Of a stretch of 15,247 bases of DNA, positions 1 through 6,531 are shown in pieces. The stretch spans positions 1 to 15,247 of the forward strand of contig CAIMKO010000287.1 of assembly GCA_903841915.1 (NCBI GenBank), given 5' to 3'. The notes beneath the pieces are model-generated. The model was not told where the DNA came from. It did no database searches and saw nothing but the letters and a program-made list of their open reading frames with translations. The stretch's first letter is position 1, and each line of letters opens with the position of its first letter. This stretch comes from an uncultured Chitinophagaceae bacterium. GTDB taxonomy: Bacteria > Bacteroidota > Bacteroidia > Chitinophagales > Chitinophagaceae. A program made the position numbers and the translations under genes.

Positions 1-362
1 TCATCAATTTTAAAATCATCTTCCTCTTCGGCTTTCTTTTTGCCGGGTACGGCTGCTTTTTTACCCTTTGATTTAGGGATATCAAATTCGTCAAAATCAG
101 GATCCCAATCATCATCGCCTTCTTCGGGTTTTTCCCAATCATCGTCCTTTTCGTCTACATCATCGTCGTCATCTTCATCATCGACTTTTGATTTCTTTGA
201 TGCTGCTTTTTTGGAGGATGGTTTAATATCTTCTTCATCATCGTCAAAATCATCATCATCATCCAATTGCTTTTTGCTTTTGGATGAAGGTTTTAATGCA
301 TCATCGTCTGATACATTTTTAGTTGTTGCTGTTTTTTTATTCTTATCAGATTTCGCTGCCAT
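1..362 (-). CDS. Highly acidic low-complexity protein (N-terminal part, runs off the window)
   Basis: I do not recognise this protein. The frame opens with ATG at 362-360 and stays open for 120 codons to the left edge, so the C-terminus is missing. The visible part is almost entirely Asp/Glu runs alternating with Lys/Ser blocks: a basic N-terminus (MAAKSDKNKK), then an Asp-rich run, then (I/L)KPSSK plus Lys, another Asp run, and a Trp-containing acidic stretch with two DDDW motifs. The KPSSK-plus-acidic unit occurs twice, around residues 24-45 and 46-69. There is no signal peptide or membrane segment, so it is probably cytosolic and intrinsically disordered. It lies 88 bases downstream of purA on the same strand and may be read from the same transcript. 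It could be a nucleic-acid- or protein-binding tail on a domain outside the window; no function is claimed. The plus-strand reading frame over the same bases is a poly-Ser antisense shadow. Confidence 0.7.
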   Translation of the reverse strand, partial: MAAKSDKNKKTATTKNVSDDDALKPSSKSKKQLDDDDDFDDDEEDIKPSSKKAASKKSKVDDEDDDDDVDEKDDDWEKPEEGDDDWDPDFDEFDIPKSKGKKAAVPGKKKAEEEDDFKID

Positions 363-424
363 GTTCTAATAAGTTTAGAAATGTAAAATTTCAACGTAAA
401 ATAATAGTAACCAAAAATTTTCTA

Positions 425-440
425 TTGTTTTTTAAAACAA
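425..440 (-). terminator. Weak A/T hairpin between purA and the acidic protein gene
   Basis: TTGTTTT and AAAACAA form a perfect 7-bp inverted repeat with a 2-base centre, 11 bases after the purA stop. It is almost entirely A/T, so the stem is weak. It has T-rich sequence on the plus-strand side and only a short A/T-rich stretch on the purA side. It may slow or partly end purA transcription, but it could be chance in such A/T-rich DNA. Confidence 0.25.
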
Positions 441-450
441 TTTTTATTTT

Positions 451-1713
451 TTACAGACTCACGATCTGTTCACGTCCCGGACCATTTGAAACGAATTTCA
501 CAGGAGCGCCGATATATCCATTAATGAAATCAATATAACTTGACATTTGCGCAGGCAATTTTGCTGCTTCTGAAATTTTAGTAGTATCGATATTCCAGCC
601 CTTAAAATTTTTATGAATGGGTTCGATTTTCAGTCTTGACATCTGAAACGGCACTTCTTCAGTTTCTTTTCCGTCTATTTTATAGGCAGTACAAACTTTC
701 AGATCCTCAAAAGCATCCAGCACATCGGCTTTTGTCATAACAACCTGAGTTACCCCATTGATCATACAGGCATAACGCAATGCAACCAGATCTATCCAGC
801 CGCAACGGCGCGGACGACCGGTAGTAGCGCCAAATTCACTTCCTATTTTTCTCAGTTCTTCACCTGTTGCATCATCAAGTTCTGTTGGAAAAGGACCACT
901 GCCCACCCTGGTACAATAGGCTTTTGTTACTCCTAAAACCTCATTGATCTGTTTTGGTGATACGCCTAAACCGGTACAAACACCGGCAGAAATCGTATTG
1001 GATGAAGTAACAAAAGGAAAAGTTCCGAAATCAATATCCAGCATACTACCCTGTGCACCTTCGGCCAATACTTTTTTTCCTTCAGATATTTTATTGTTGA
1101 TGAAATATTCTCCGTTCACCACATTGAGTGTGCGCAGAAATTCCAGTGCTTCAAAAAATTCTTCTTCCCAGGCTGTGATGTCTTCATTAAAATTAAAATT
1201 ATCCAGCAGCTTCTGGTGTTTTAAACGAAGTTTGATGTACTGAGAGATAAAACCTTTATCCAACAGATCACCTACACGAATCGCATTGCGACCTGTTTTA
1301 TCCATATAAGCGGGGCCGATACCTTTTAAAGTTGAGCCGATCTTACTATCACCTTTTTGCATTTCACTTGCTTTGTCTAAAGCACGATGTGTAGGAACAA
1401 TGATATTCGTTCTTTCGGAGATGAATAAATTCTTCTTTACTTCAATACCCATCGCTGCAACTTTATCGCATTCCTTTTTTAATGTTACAGGGTCCAGTAC
1501 AACGCCATTACCGATAATATTAATGGTGTTTTGATGAAAGATGCCGGAAGGTATTTGATGCAATACCATTTTTTCTCCGTTAACATATAAAGTATGACCT
1601 GCATTAGGCCCGCCCTGAAATCGGGCAACAACATCGTATCTAGGAGCAAAGTAATCAACAATTTTTCCTTTGCCTTCATCACCCCATTGTAAACCGAGAA
1701 TTACGTCAACCAT
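451..1713 (-). CDS. purA: Adenylosuccinate synthetase
   Basis: This cytosolic enzyme catalyses the GTP-dependent joining of IMP and aspartate to adenylosuccinate, the first committed step from IMP to AMP. At 420 residues it is full length (about 430 is usual). The N-terminal signature QWGDEGKGK (residues 9-17) contains the phosphate-loop region and the catalytic Asp12; GGPNAGHT (34-41) supplies the catalytic His40. Further family blocks are GIGPAYMDK with the following IRVGDLL, the EGAQG..LD segment, TRVGSGPFPTEL, and TTGRPRRCGWID near the GTP/IMP site. The frame is intact with no missing key residue. Start: ATG at 1713 immediately precedes the conserved VDVILGLQWGDEG block, so no earlier start is needed. 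A TAnnTTTG-type box lies 19 bases upstream. It is transcribed away from the accessory cassette at 2299 and towards the acidic protein gene. Confidence 0.97.
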   Translation of the reverse strand: MVDVILGLQWGDEGKGKIVDYFAPRYDVVARFQGGPNAGHTLYVNGEKMVLHQIPSGIFHQNTINIIGNGVVLDPVTLKKECDKVAAMGIEVKKNLFISERTNIIVPTHRALDKASEMQKGDSKIGSTLKGIGPAYMDKTGRNAIRVGDLLDKGFISQYIKLRLKHQKLLDNFNFNEDITAWEEEFFEALEFLRTLNVVNGEYFINNKISEGKKVLAEGAQGSMLDIDFGTFPFVTSSNTISAGVCTGLGVSPKQINEVLGVTKAYCTRVGSGPFPTELDDATGEELRKIGSEFGATTGRPRRCGWIDLVALRYACMINGVTQVVMTKADVLDAFEDLKVCTAYKIDGKETEEVPFQMSRLKIEPIHKNFKGWNIDTTKISEAAKLPAQMSSYIDFINGYIGAPVKFVSNGPGREQIVSL

Positions 1714-1731
1714 AAGATTGTATTAATGCCG

Positions 1732-1739
1732 CAAATGTA
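1732..1739 (-). promoter_or_regulatory. Putative purA -7 box (TACATTTG)
   Basis: On the minus strand TACATTTG is a perfect match to the Bacteroidota -7 consensus TAnnTTTG. The box ends 18 bases before the purA ATG, which would give a short leader of about 10 bases. I see no convincing TTG -33 element at about 19-20 bases spacing, so the call rests on the -7 box and its position alone. Confidence 0.5.
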
Positions 1740-1740
1740 A

Positions 1741-2080
1741 GTGAAGGAATGTTTGAAAAGTAATGAAAAAATAAATCTTATTCAGAACCGGCATATTTGT
1801 GCAAAACTATTAGCAAAATCTGAGCTCGCTACCAAATATTCATTAAAACAGGATAGTTATTTTGAGGTTATTCCTAAAATAATGCTTATGCTTTTAAGAC
1901 TTAGAAGAACTAGGTCTATTTGACAATAAGATATACAGGTCTGCGAAGGAATGCCAATTTCTTTTTGATGGACATTTTATTTATTTAGTCTTAAGCATTT
2001 TGGAATATAGCTGGAGCAGCCTAAATAATTTTGAATTGTATAAAAATAAAACTTCAATATTCATCAACAATAGAATATAA
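1741..2080 (+). pseudogene. Possible frameshifted remnant of a small unknown gene
   Basis: Two open frames abut here. Frame A runs from a GTG at 1741, directly after an in-frame TAA, to a stop at 1921-1923 (60 codons). Frame B is open from 1898 to the TAA at 2078-2080 (60 sense codons), and its reading begins DLEELGLFDNKIYRSAKEC. A single-base shift near 1891-1897 (CTTTTAA) would join them into one protein of about 110 residues without internal stops. Frame B has no ATG of its own near its beginning, and frame A starts with GTG on top of the putative purA promoter. The joined composition (mixed charge, aromatic and hydrophobic blocks) looks protein-like, and a terminator-like palindrome follows 87 bases later. 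I do not recognise the family. Chance open frames in A/T-rich DNA remain a real alternative. Confidence 0.25.
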
Positions 2081-2298
2081 AATGTCATAAAACATCCAAT
2101 TTCCTACGTTCAAGATCCCGCGTAAGCTAAGTCAAAACACGACAAAGAAGAATAATATACTATAGGTTAAAAAATTTCAGTCTGACTGAAATTTTTTAAT
2201 ATTAATTATGTGAATGTTGGGAGAGAGAAATACATTTTTATGCAATGGTTTGATCAATAATAAAGACAGCAAATTTTTAAAAATTCAAAATTTATTCT
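2081..2298. other. Intergenic stretch before the exported-protein cassette
   Basis: No gene was found here on either strand. The only clear structure is the palindrome at 2167-2199. A weak -7-like box TACATTTT lies at 2231-2238 (one mismatch to TAnnTTTG), without a good -33 partner; it is the best promoter candidate for the gene at 2299 and would give a leader of about 50 bases. The segment around 2100-2150 is more G/C-containing than its surroundings but encodes nothing I can recognise. Confidence 0.4.
2167..2199. terminator. Perfect 16-bp palindrome, terminator-like
   Basis: TTAAAAAATTTCAGTC (2167-2182), a single central T, and its exact reverse complement (2184-2199) form a perfect dyad. 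As RNA it would fold as a stem with a CAGT/ACTG top, closing a 3-base loop, with an A-run on the 5' side and a U-run on the 3' side. This is the layout of a bidirectional intrinsic terminator. No intact gene ends just upstream on either strand: purA starts at 1713 and reads away, and the gene at 2299 starts after it. It may serve the gene remnant at 1741-2080 or insulate the downstream cassette. A protein-binding dyad is the alternative. Confidence 0.5.
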
Positions 2299-2568
2299 AT
2301 GAAAATGAAACTTAAATGGATCATCAGGCCTGCACTGTTGCTAATGAGCATTGCTTTATTTTCATTTAATACAGCGAATGAAAATAGTTCAGAATCTATG
2401 TTTTTTAAGTTTTGGGGATGGGGGGATATGACATGTACCCCAGACTCGGTGGTTTCTACGCAATTAAATTGCAGTCAAACATATTATATTTTAGGAATCC
2501 CCATGCGAACAATAAACTGTACAAATTACGCACTGGATCCAAATAATACTAATTGCAACGCTATGTGA
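2299..2568 (+). CDS. Small exported four-cysteine protein, unknown family
   Basis: This is an 89-residue protein with a clear Sec-type N-terminus: a basic start (MKMKLKW, R10), a hydrophobic core at residues 11-23 and a small-residue exit around TAN (25-27). The mature part is about 60 residues, begins acidic/Ser-rich, has an aromatic FFKFWGWGD patch (35-43), and contains four cysteines at 46, 58, 74 and 86. The spacing x11, x15, x11 is symmetric and fits two disulfides in an oxidising compartment. There are no membrane helices beyond the signal. It is the first gene of a cassette with a regulatory-like-domain protein and a DUF1573-type protein; a hairpin lies directly downstream. Bacteroidota encode several classes of small exported peptides beside DUF1573 proteins (for example the NVEALA class), but the NVEALA motif itself is absent. 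ATG at 2299 was chosen; a second ATG at 2305 would also keep the signal peptide. Confidence 0.75.
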   Translation: MKMKLKWIIRPALLLMSIALFSFNTANENSSESMFFKFWGWGDMTCTPDSVVSTQLNCSQTYYILGIPMRTINCTNYALDPNNTNCNAM

Positions 2569-2583
2569 CATATTACATTAGCT

Positions 2584-2616
2584 AATATAGGGTTAGTACA
2601 AAACTGACCCTATATT
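2584..2616 (+). terminator. Strong hairpin between the small exported protein and the next gene
   Basis: A 14-bp stem (2584-2597 with 2603-2616, one T-G wobble) closes a 5-base ACAAA loop and ends in A/T pairs followed by TT. It begins 15 bases after the stop of the small protein and ends 30 bases before the next start. It can act as a terminator or attenuator that makes the small protein transcript more abundant than the downstream genes, or as a 3' stabilising hairpin. Confidence 0.6.
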
Positions 2617-2646
2617 TTACAGAAATTTATAGTAAAATTTAGATAT

Positions 2647-3522
2647 ATGAAGCGATTATTATTAAATACGTTATTTCTATTAGCAACAATATTCTGTAAT
2701 TCGCAGAATAAGTTTTGCGGGTATGTTATAGAGAAGAAAACTAAAGCAGCAATACCATATACAACTGTTTTTAACAAAACAAAAAATCAGGGTGTATACA
2801 CTGATTCAAGCGGCTACTTCTCGGTGATTGCTTCTAATAATGACAGTTTGTATTTTTCAAACATCGGGTATGAAAATTTGAATTTAATACTGAAAGCTCC
2901 AAGCAATTGCGATACTGTTTATTTGGCAGCAATGATACATCAACTGCCTATGATCGAAGTTTCCAATTTGTATTGGCTAAAAAACAAGCCTTTTGAGTTG
3001 GGAAACCTATATAAACACGGGAATTATGTTAACTGGGTCATACCGGGAGTAACAATTATCAAATATTTCACTAATCCTGACTCAGAAAAAAAATACATCA
3101 TTGGGAGTTTAAAAATAAGAATATCGCAAAACACAGTATTGTATGAACCTCGGTTAGCGAGGATACATTTATATAAAGCGGAAGCTAACGGAGAGATTGG
3201 TTCAAGTTTAATTGATGAAGATGAAATTTTTACAATCGAAAAGCCTAACTCGGAATTTATATTCTTTGATTTAAACAAGTATGGAATCACAGTCCCGGTA
3301 CATGGGTTTTATGCTGGAATTGAGATCGTTGGTTTTAAAAACGAAGGGAATAACAATAAAGGGTCTTTTGGCATTATTGGAAATCTGAACACAGAATTTG
3401 AAGACGGTAAATCATTTATAAAATATTTCCTTCCAAATTTCAGGGAAAATATTTTAGCAACGGATTATAAGAAAATAAACCCATTCATTTCAACCGTTTT
3501 GTATGAAATTGATAAAAAATAG
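2647..3522 (+). CDS. Exported protein with carboxypeptidase-regulatory-like domain
   Basis: This is a 291-residue protein with a signal peptide (MKRLLLNTLFLLATIFCNSQ; probable cleavage after SQ at 20). Cys17 is preceded by Phe, so a lipobox is unlikely. Residues 22-90 match the beta-sandwich regulatory-like fold common in Bacteroidota envelope proteins: GYVIEKKTKAAIPYTTVFN, then GVYTDSSGYFSV and LYFSNIGYENL. The rest (about 95-291) shows beta-rich sequence without a TonB plug or barrel. Because it stops at 291 residues it is not a TonB receptor; it resembles stand-alone proteins that use this domain as an N-terminal module. It is the middle gene of the cassette, and its end overlaps the next gene by 20 bases, which suggests translational coupling. 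Likely periplasmic or outer-membrane associated; substrate or partner unknown. Confidence 0.8.
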   Translation: MKRLLLNTLFLLATIFCNSQNKFCGYVIEKKTKAAIPYTTVFNKTKNQGVYTDSSGYFSVIASNNDSLYFSNIGYENLNLILKAPSNCDTVYLAAMIHQLPMIEVSNLYWLKNKPFELGNLYKHGNYVNWVIPGVTIIKYFTNPDSEKKYIIGSLKIRISQNTVLYEPRLARIHLYKAEANGEIGSSLIDEDEIFTIEKPNSEFIFFDLNKYGITVPVHGFYAGIEIVGFKNEGNNNKGSFGIIGNLNTEFEDGKSFIKYFLPNFRENILATDYKKINPFISTVLYEIDKK

Positions 3523-3979
3523 ATCAAGGGATTTATTTGATATTTTTTTACTTTCTTTATTTGTTCTTTGTTTAGTATGGGTTGCATTTAAACAAATTCA
3601 CAGATACATCAATAATCACCTTACAGTAAATAACAATAAACTATCTGAGATGAAATGGGTGAAAGATTCAGTCATTAATCTGGATACGATTTATCAAGGT
3701 CAAACAGCTGATTTTAAAGCGACAATTGTAAATTCCGGCACAAATAGACTATTTATTCGAAACATTTTTTCTTCTTGCGGATGTACTCAAATTACATTAT
3801 CGAACGATGAAATTAATATCTATGATACTGCATTTATTATTGGCAAGATAGATACAAAAGGAAAAAAGGGAAGGGCAATAAGCTTGATACATTTTAATGC
3901 AAATACGATACAGAAGTATCATACATTGAGGATTAACTACTATGTAAAAGAAAATGGAAAATTTAAGGTAATTCTATAA
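3503..3979 (+). CDS. Membrane-anchored DUF1573-type protein
   Basis: This is a 158-residue protein with a basic N-terminus (MKLIKNRSR) and one hydrophobic segment at about 11-29, most likely a signal anchor leaving the C-terminal part outside the cytoplasm. Residues 55-135 follow the DUF1573 pattern: an acidic/hydrophobic lead, a VNSGTNRLFIRNI strand, the diagnostic SSCGCT motif (C92, C94), then GKIDTKGKKGRA and a HFNAN strand in place of the usual SN motif. DUF1573 domains are short Ig-like beta-sandwiches of unknown function, common in Bacteroidota. The start ATG at 3503 lies inside the end of the preceding gene, so the two are almost certainly co-translated. It converges with rel, leaving only 22 bases between the two stops and no obvious terminator. 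The pairing with an upstream small exported cysteine protein is the interesting context. Confidence 0.8.
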   Translation: MKLIKNRSRDLFDIFLLSLFVLCLVWVAFKQIHRYINNHLTVNNNKLSEMKWVKDSVINLDTIYQGQTADFKATIVNSGTNRLFIRNIFSSCGCTQITLSNDEINIYDTAFIIGKIDTKGKKGRAISLIHFNANTIQKYHTLRINYYVKENGKFKVIL

Positions 3980-4001
3980 TATATCATTAGGGAATAGATT
4001 T

Positions 4002-6263
4002 TTATTTTGTGTCTTCCATATCAAATCTGTCTACAGTTTGTATACCTTGCAAGCCCATTAACCGCTCTACTAATTCTTCCAGTTCTTCTTTATCGTGTAC
4101 AAATACTTTAATGGTCCCCTGAAATAATCCTTCTCCGGATTCGATGGTTAATCCTGCAATATTGATCTTTAATTCTCCGCTGATCACATTGGTGATCTTA
4201 TTGATCACACCCACATCATCCAATCCAATAATTTTTAAACCGGTTAAGAAAGAGATCTCTTTATTTTTTGCCCATTTTGTTTTTACCACACGATGACTAT
4301 AATTAGCCAACAACTGCGGAGCATTGGGACAATTGGTTCGATGAATGATTAATCCTTTTCCCGTGCTTACAAAACCAAACACATCATCACCGGGGATCGG
4401 GTTACAGCATTTCGCTAATGTATACTGAATCTTATCACTGCTTTCGCCAAAGATGATCAGTTCACTGTCTTTTTTAGAATAATGTTTTGGATGGGTATGA
4501 TCGAAGAGAACTTCCTGCAATGCCAACTTTGGTTTAGGGGCTTCCAGTCTGTCGCCCAACACATGAAAGTCTTTTAATTCCCTCAGGTCAATATTCTTTG
4601 TTGCGATCTTATAAAAAAGATCCAACTGAGAAGTCAGTTTATAAAAATGCATCAGCTCTTCAATATTCCCTGAAGTATAGGCAGCTCCCATACCTTCCAA
4701 CTTACGTTGCAAGGTATATTTTGCATCATCGGCCACTTTACGTTTTTCTTCACGCAAAGCATCTTTGATCTTATTTTTTGCTTTGGCAGTAACAACTAAA
4801 TTCAGCCAGTCTTCAGAAGGTTTTTGTTTATTGCTGGTGATGATCTCTATCTGATCGCCGCTTCTTAATTTATGACTGATGGGAACCAGTTTGTGGTGCA
4901 CTTTAGCCCCGATACATTTTGTGCCGATGGCAGAGTGGATCGAAAATGCGAAATCTAATGCTGTACTTCCCGTAGGCAACATTTTTACTTCACCCTTTGG
5001 AGTGTATACATAAATCTCTTCAGCGAGAAAAGATGTTTTGAAATCCTGTAAAAAATCTACCGTATCAGAATCCTGTGTGGCCAACACCTCTCTGATCTGT
5101 CCAAACCATTTATCAAAACGGTCTTCATCATTACTCCCTTCTTTGTATTTATAATGAGCAGCCAAACCTCTCTCTGCAATCTCATTCATACGTTTGGTAC
5201 GTATTTGTACTTCTACCCATTTACCCTGCGGGCCCATCACAGTTGTATGCAGCGCTTCGTAGCCATTACTTTTAGGATTACTTAACCAGTCGCGTAAACG
5301 TTCCGGTGATGGTGTGTATTCATCCGTGATCATCGAGTACACTTTCCAGCAATCTTCTTTTTCTTTTTCAGGAGTCGAATTAATGATCACGCGAATTGCA
5401 AACAGATCATATACTTCTTCGAATGAAACGGCTTTCTTTTTTATTTTATTCCAGATGCTGTGAATACTCTTTGGCCGGCCATACATCTCAAAATCAAAAT
5501 CAGATCCTACTAGCTTTTCTTTCAATGGTTTGATGAACTCATTGATATATCTTGTTCTCTCTCTCTTTGTTTCTGATAATTTTTTGGCGATCTCTTTATA
5601 AGCTTCCGGCTCCATGTATTTCATGGCAAGATCTTCCAACTCTGTTTTGATGCTGTATAAACCCATTCGATGTGCCAATGGTGCATAAACCCAGACTGTT
5701 TCAGAAGCGATCTTTAATTGTTTATCTCGCTTCATACTGTCGAGCGTTCGCATATTATGCAAACGATCTGCGAGTTTGATGAGTATCACTCTCGGATCAT
5801 CCGTAAGCGTTAATAAGATCTTCTTGAAATTCTCTGCCTGTTGAGAAATATTGGTATCAATGACTGTAGAAATTTTAGTAAGACCGTCCACAATCTTTGC
5901 GATCTCGGTCCCGAATTCTCTTTCTAGATCATCCAATGTAATATCCGTGTCTTCAACAGTATCATGCAGTAAAGCGCAAATGGTACTTCTTACGCCCAAC
6001 CCGATTTCTTCCACACAGATCATGGACACTGCCAGTGGATGCAGAATATAAGGTTCACCGCTTTTACGTCTTGTTGTTTTATGCGCTTCTGCGGCCATTT
6101 CAAAAGCATGACGTACCAGTTCCTTATCGCCTTTTTTTAATTTGGGGCGAAGGCTTCTTAATAATGCCCTGTATTGCCTGATGATCTCTTTCTTTTCCTG
6201 CTCCTGATTCAGGTTATAAGGAGGCAACAGTTCATCTATAACTGGTTCTTGCTCGGGTAACAT
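4002..6263 (-). CDS. Bifunctional (p)ppGpp synthetase/hydrolase (Rel/SpoT family)
   Basis: This stringent-response enzyme makes (p)ppGpp from ATP and GTP/GDP and degrades it, acting in the cytosol and at the ribosome. At 753 residues it has all family domains in order. The HD hydrolase is about 50-200, with H75, the H100-D101 pair, VEDT and the LADRLHNMRT block (D166, N170), so hydrolysis looks intact. The synthetase is about 255-370, with YGRPKSIHSIW, DLFAIRV (D286), NGYEALHTTV and EVQIRT (E351), also intact. The TGS domain is about 416-476 (VYTPKGEVKMLPTGSTALDFAF). The zinc-finger-like region has C619, C620, H641 and C645. The C-terminal ACT domain is about 672-750. Both catalytic halves being complete indicates a bifunctional Rel/SpoT type rather than a synthetase-only RelA. 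Gene names rel, relA and spoT are all used for this architecture, so no symbol is given. ATG at 6263 follows a plausible promoter. Confidence 0.95.
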   Translation of the reverse strand: MLPEQEPVIDELLPPYNLNQEQEKKEIIRQYRALLRSLRPKLKKGDKELVRHAFEMAAEAHKTTRRKSGEPYILHPLAVSMICVEEIGLGVRSTICALLHDTVEDTDITLDDLEREFGTEIAKIVDGLTKISTVIDTNISQQAENFKKILLTLTDDPRVILIKLADRLHNMRTLDSMKRDKQLKIASETVWVYAPLAHRMGLYSIKTELEDLAMKYMEPEAYKEIAKKLSETKRERTRYINEFIKPLKEKLVGSDFDFEMYGRPKSIHSIWNKIKKKAVSFEEVYDLFAIRVIINSTPEKEKEDCWKVYSMITDEYTPSPERLRDWLSNPKSNGYEALHTTVMGPQGKWVEVQIRTKRMNEIAERGLAAHYKYKEGSNDEDRFDKWFGQIREVLATQDSDTVDFLQDFKTSFLAEEIYVYTPKGEVKMLPTGSTALDFAFSIHSAIGTKCIGAKVHHKLVPISHKLRSGDQIEIITSNKQKPSEDWLNLVVTAKAKNKIKDALREEKRKVADDAKYTLQRKLEGMGAAYTSGNIEELMHFYKLTSQLDLFYKIATKNIDLRELKDFHVLGDRLEAPKPKLALQEVLFDHTHPKHYSKKDSELIIFGESSDKIQYTLAKCCNPIPGDDVFGFVSTGKGLIIHRTNCPNAPQLLANYSHRVVKTKWAKNKEISFLTGLKIIGLDDVGVINKITNVISGELKINIAGLTIESGEGLFQGTIKVFVHDKEELEELVERLMGLQGIQTVDRFDMEDTK

Positions 6264-6269
6264 CGTGTA

Positions 6270-6297
6270 CGAATATAAGAAATGATTGCTTTCTCAA
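6270..6297 (-). promoter_or_regulatory. Putative rel/spoT promoter
   Basis: On the minus strand a TTG (6297-6295) and TATATTCG (6277-6270, one mismatch to TAnnTTTG) are separated by 17 bases, slightly shorter than the usual 19-20. The -7 box ends only 6 bases before the ATG, which would place the start of transcription at or next to the start codon. Moderate match only. Confidence 0.35.
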
Positions 6298-6515
6298 AAG
6301 GATGACTAAGTATTGCCATGGTCTGCTGCATCAAAATAGATTTCCTGATGCAAATTATTCACTCATAAGAAAAGAGACTTTTTTATACATAATTTTCAAC
6401 GTGAGTGATTTGTTAAATGAAAAGGCAGTTTCGTTTATTCAGTAAAATCTGTTTATCATCCTTGAGTATCCTGATAAATTTCCTTCAAGAGTAAACCATC
6501 ACTTAGCAAACTTGT

Positions 6516-6523
6516 TACATTTG
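6516..6523 (+). promoter_or_regulatory. Putative -7 box for the ABC exporter (TACATTTG)
   Basis: TACATTTG is a perfect match to TAnnTTTG and ends 8 bases before the ATG at 6532, implying a leader of only a few bases. No clear TTG lies 19-20 bases upstream. The same octamer precedes purA. Confidence 0.45.
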
Positions 6524-6531
6524 CCGAGAAC

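Noticed and set aside
40..369. Plus-strand poly-serine reading frame
   Set aside because: It is the exact antisense of the acidic gene; Ser codons arise from the complement of GAT repeats. The minus frame has the better start and composition.
1714..2298. Riboswitch or structured leader for purA or the cassette
   Set aside because: No purine-riboswitch-like core or three-way junction was seen; the only strong structure is the simple palindrome, on the far side from purA.
2299..2568. Assignment of the small exported protein to the NVEALA family
   Set aside because: The context is suggestive, but the NVEALA motif after the signal peptide is not present; only cysteines and size are shared.
2647..3522. 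Truncated TonB receptor
   Set aside because: It has the N-terminal regulatory-like domain but no plug motifs before its end, and it overlaps the next gene in a tidy operon manner, so it looks like a complete stand-alone protein.
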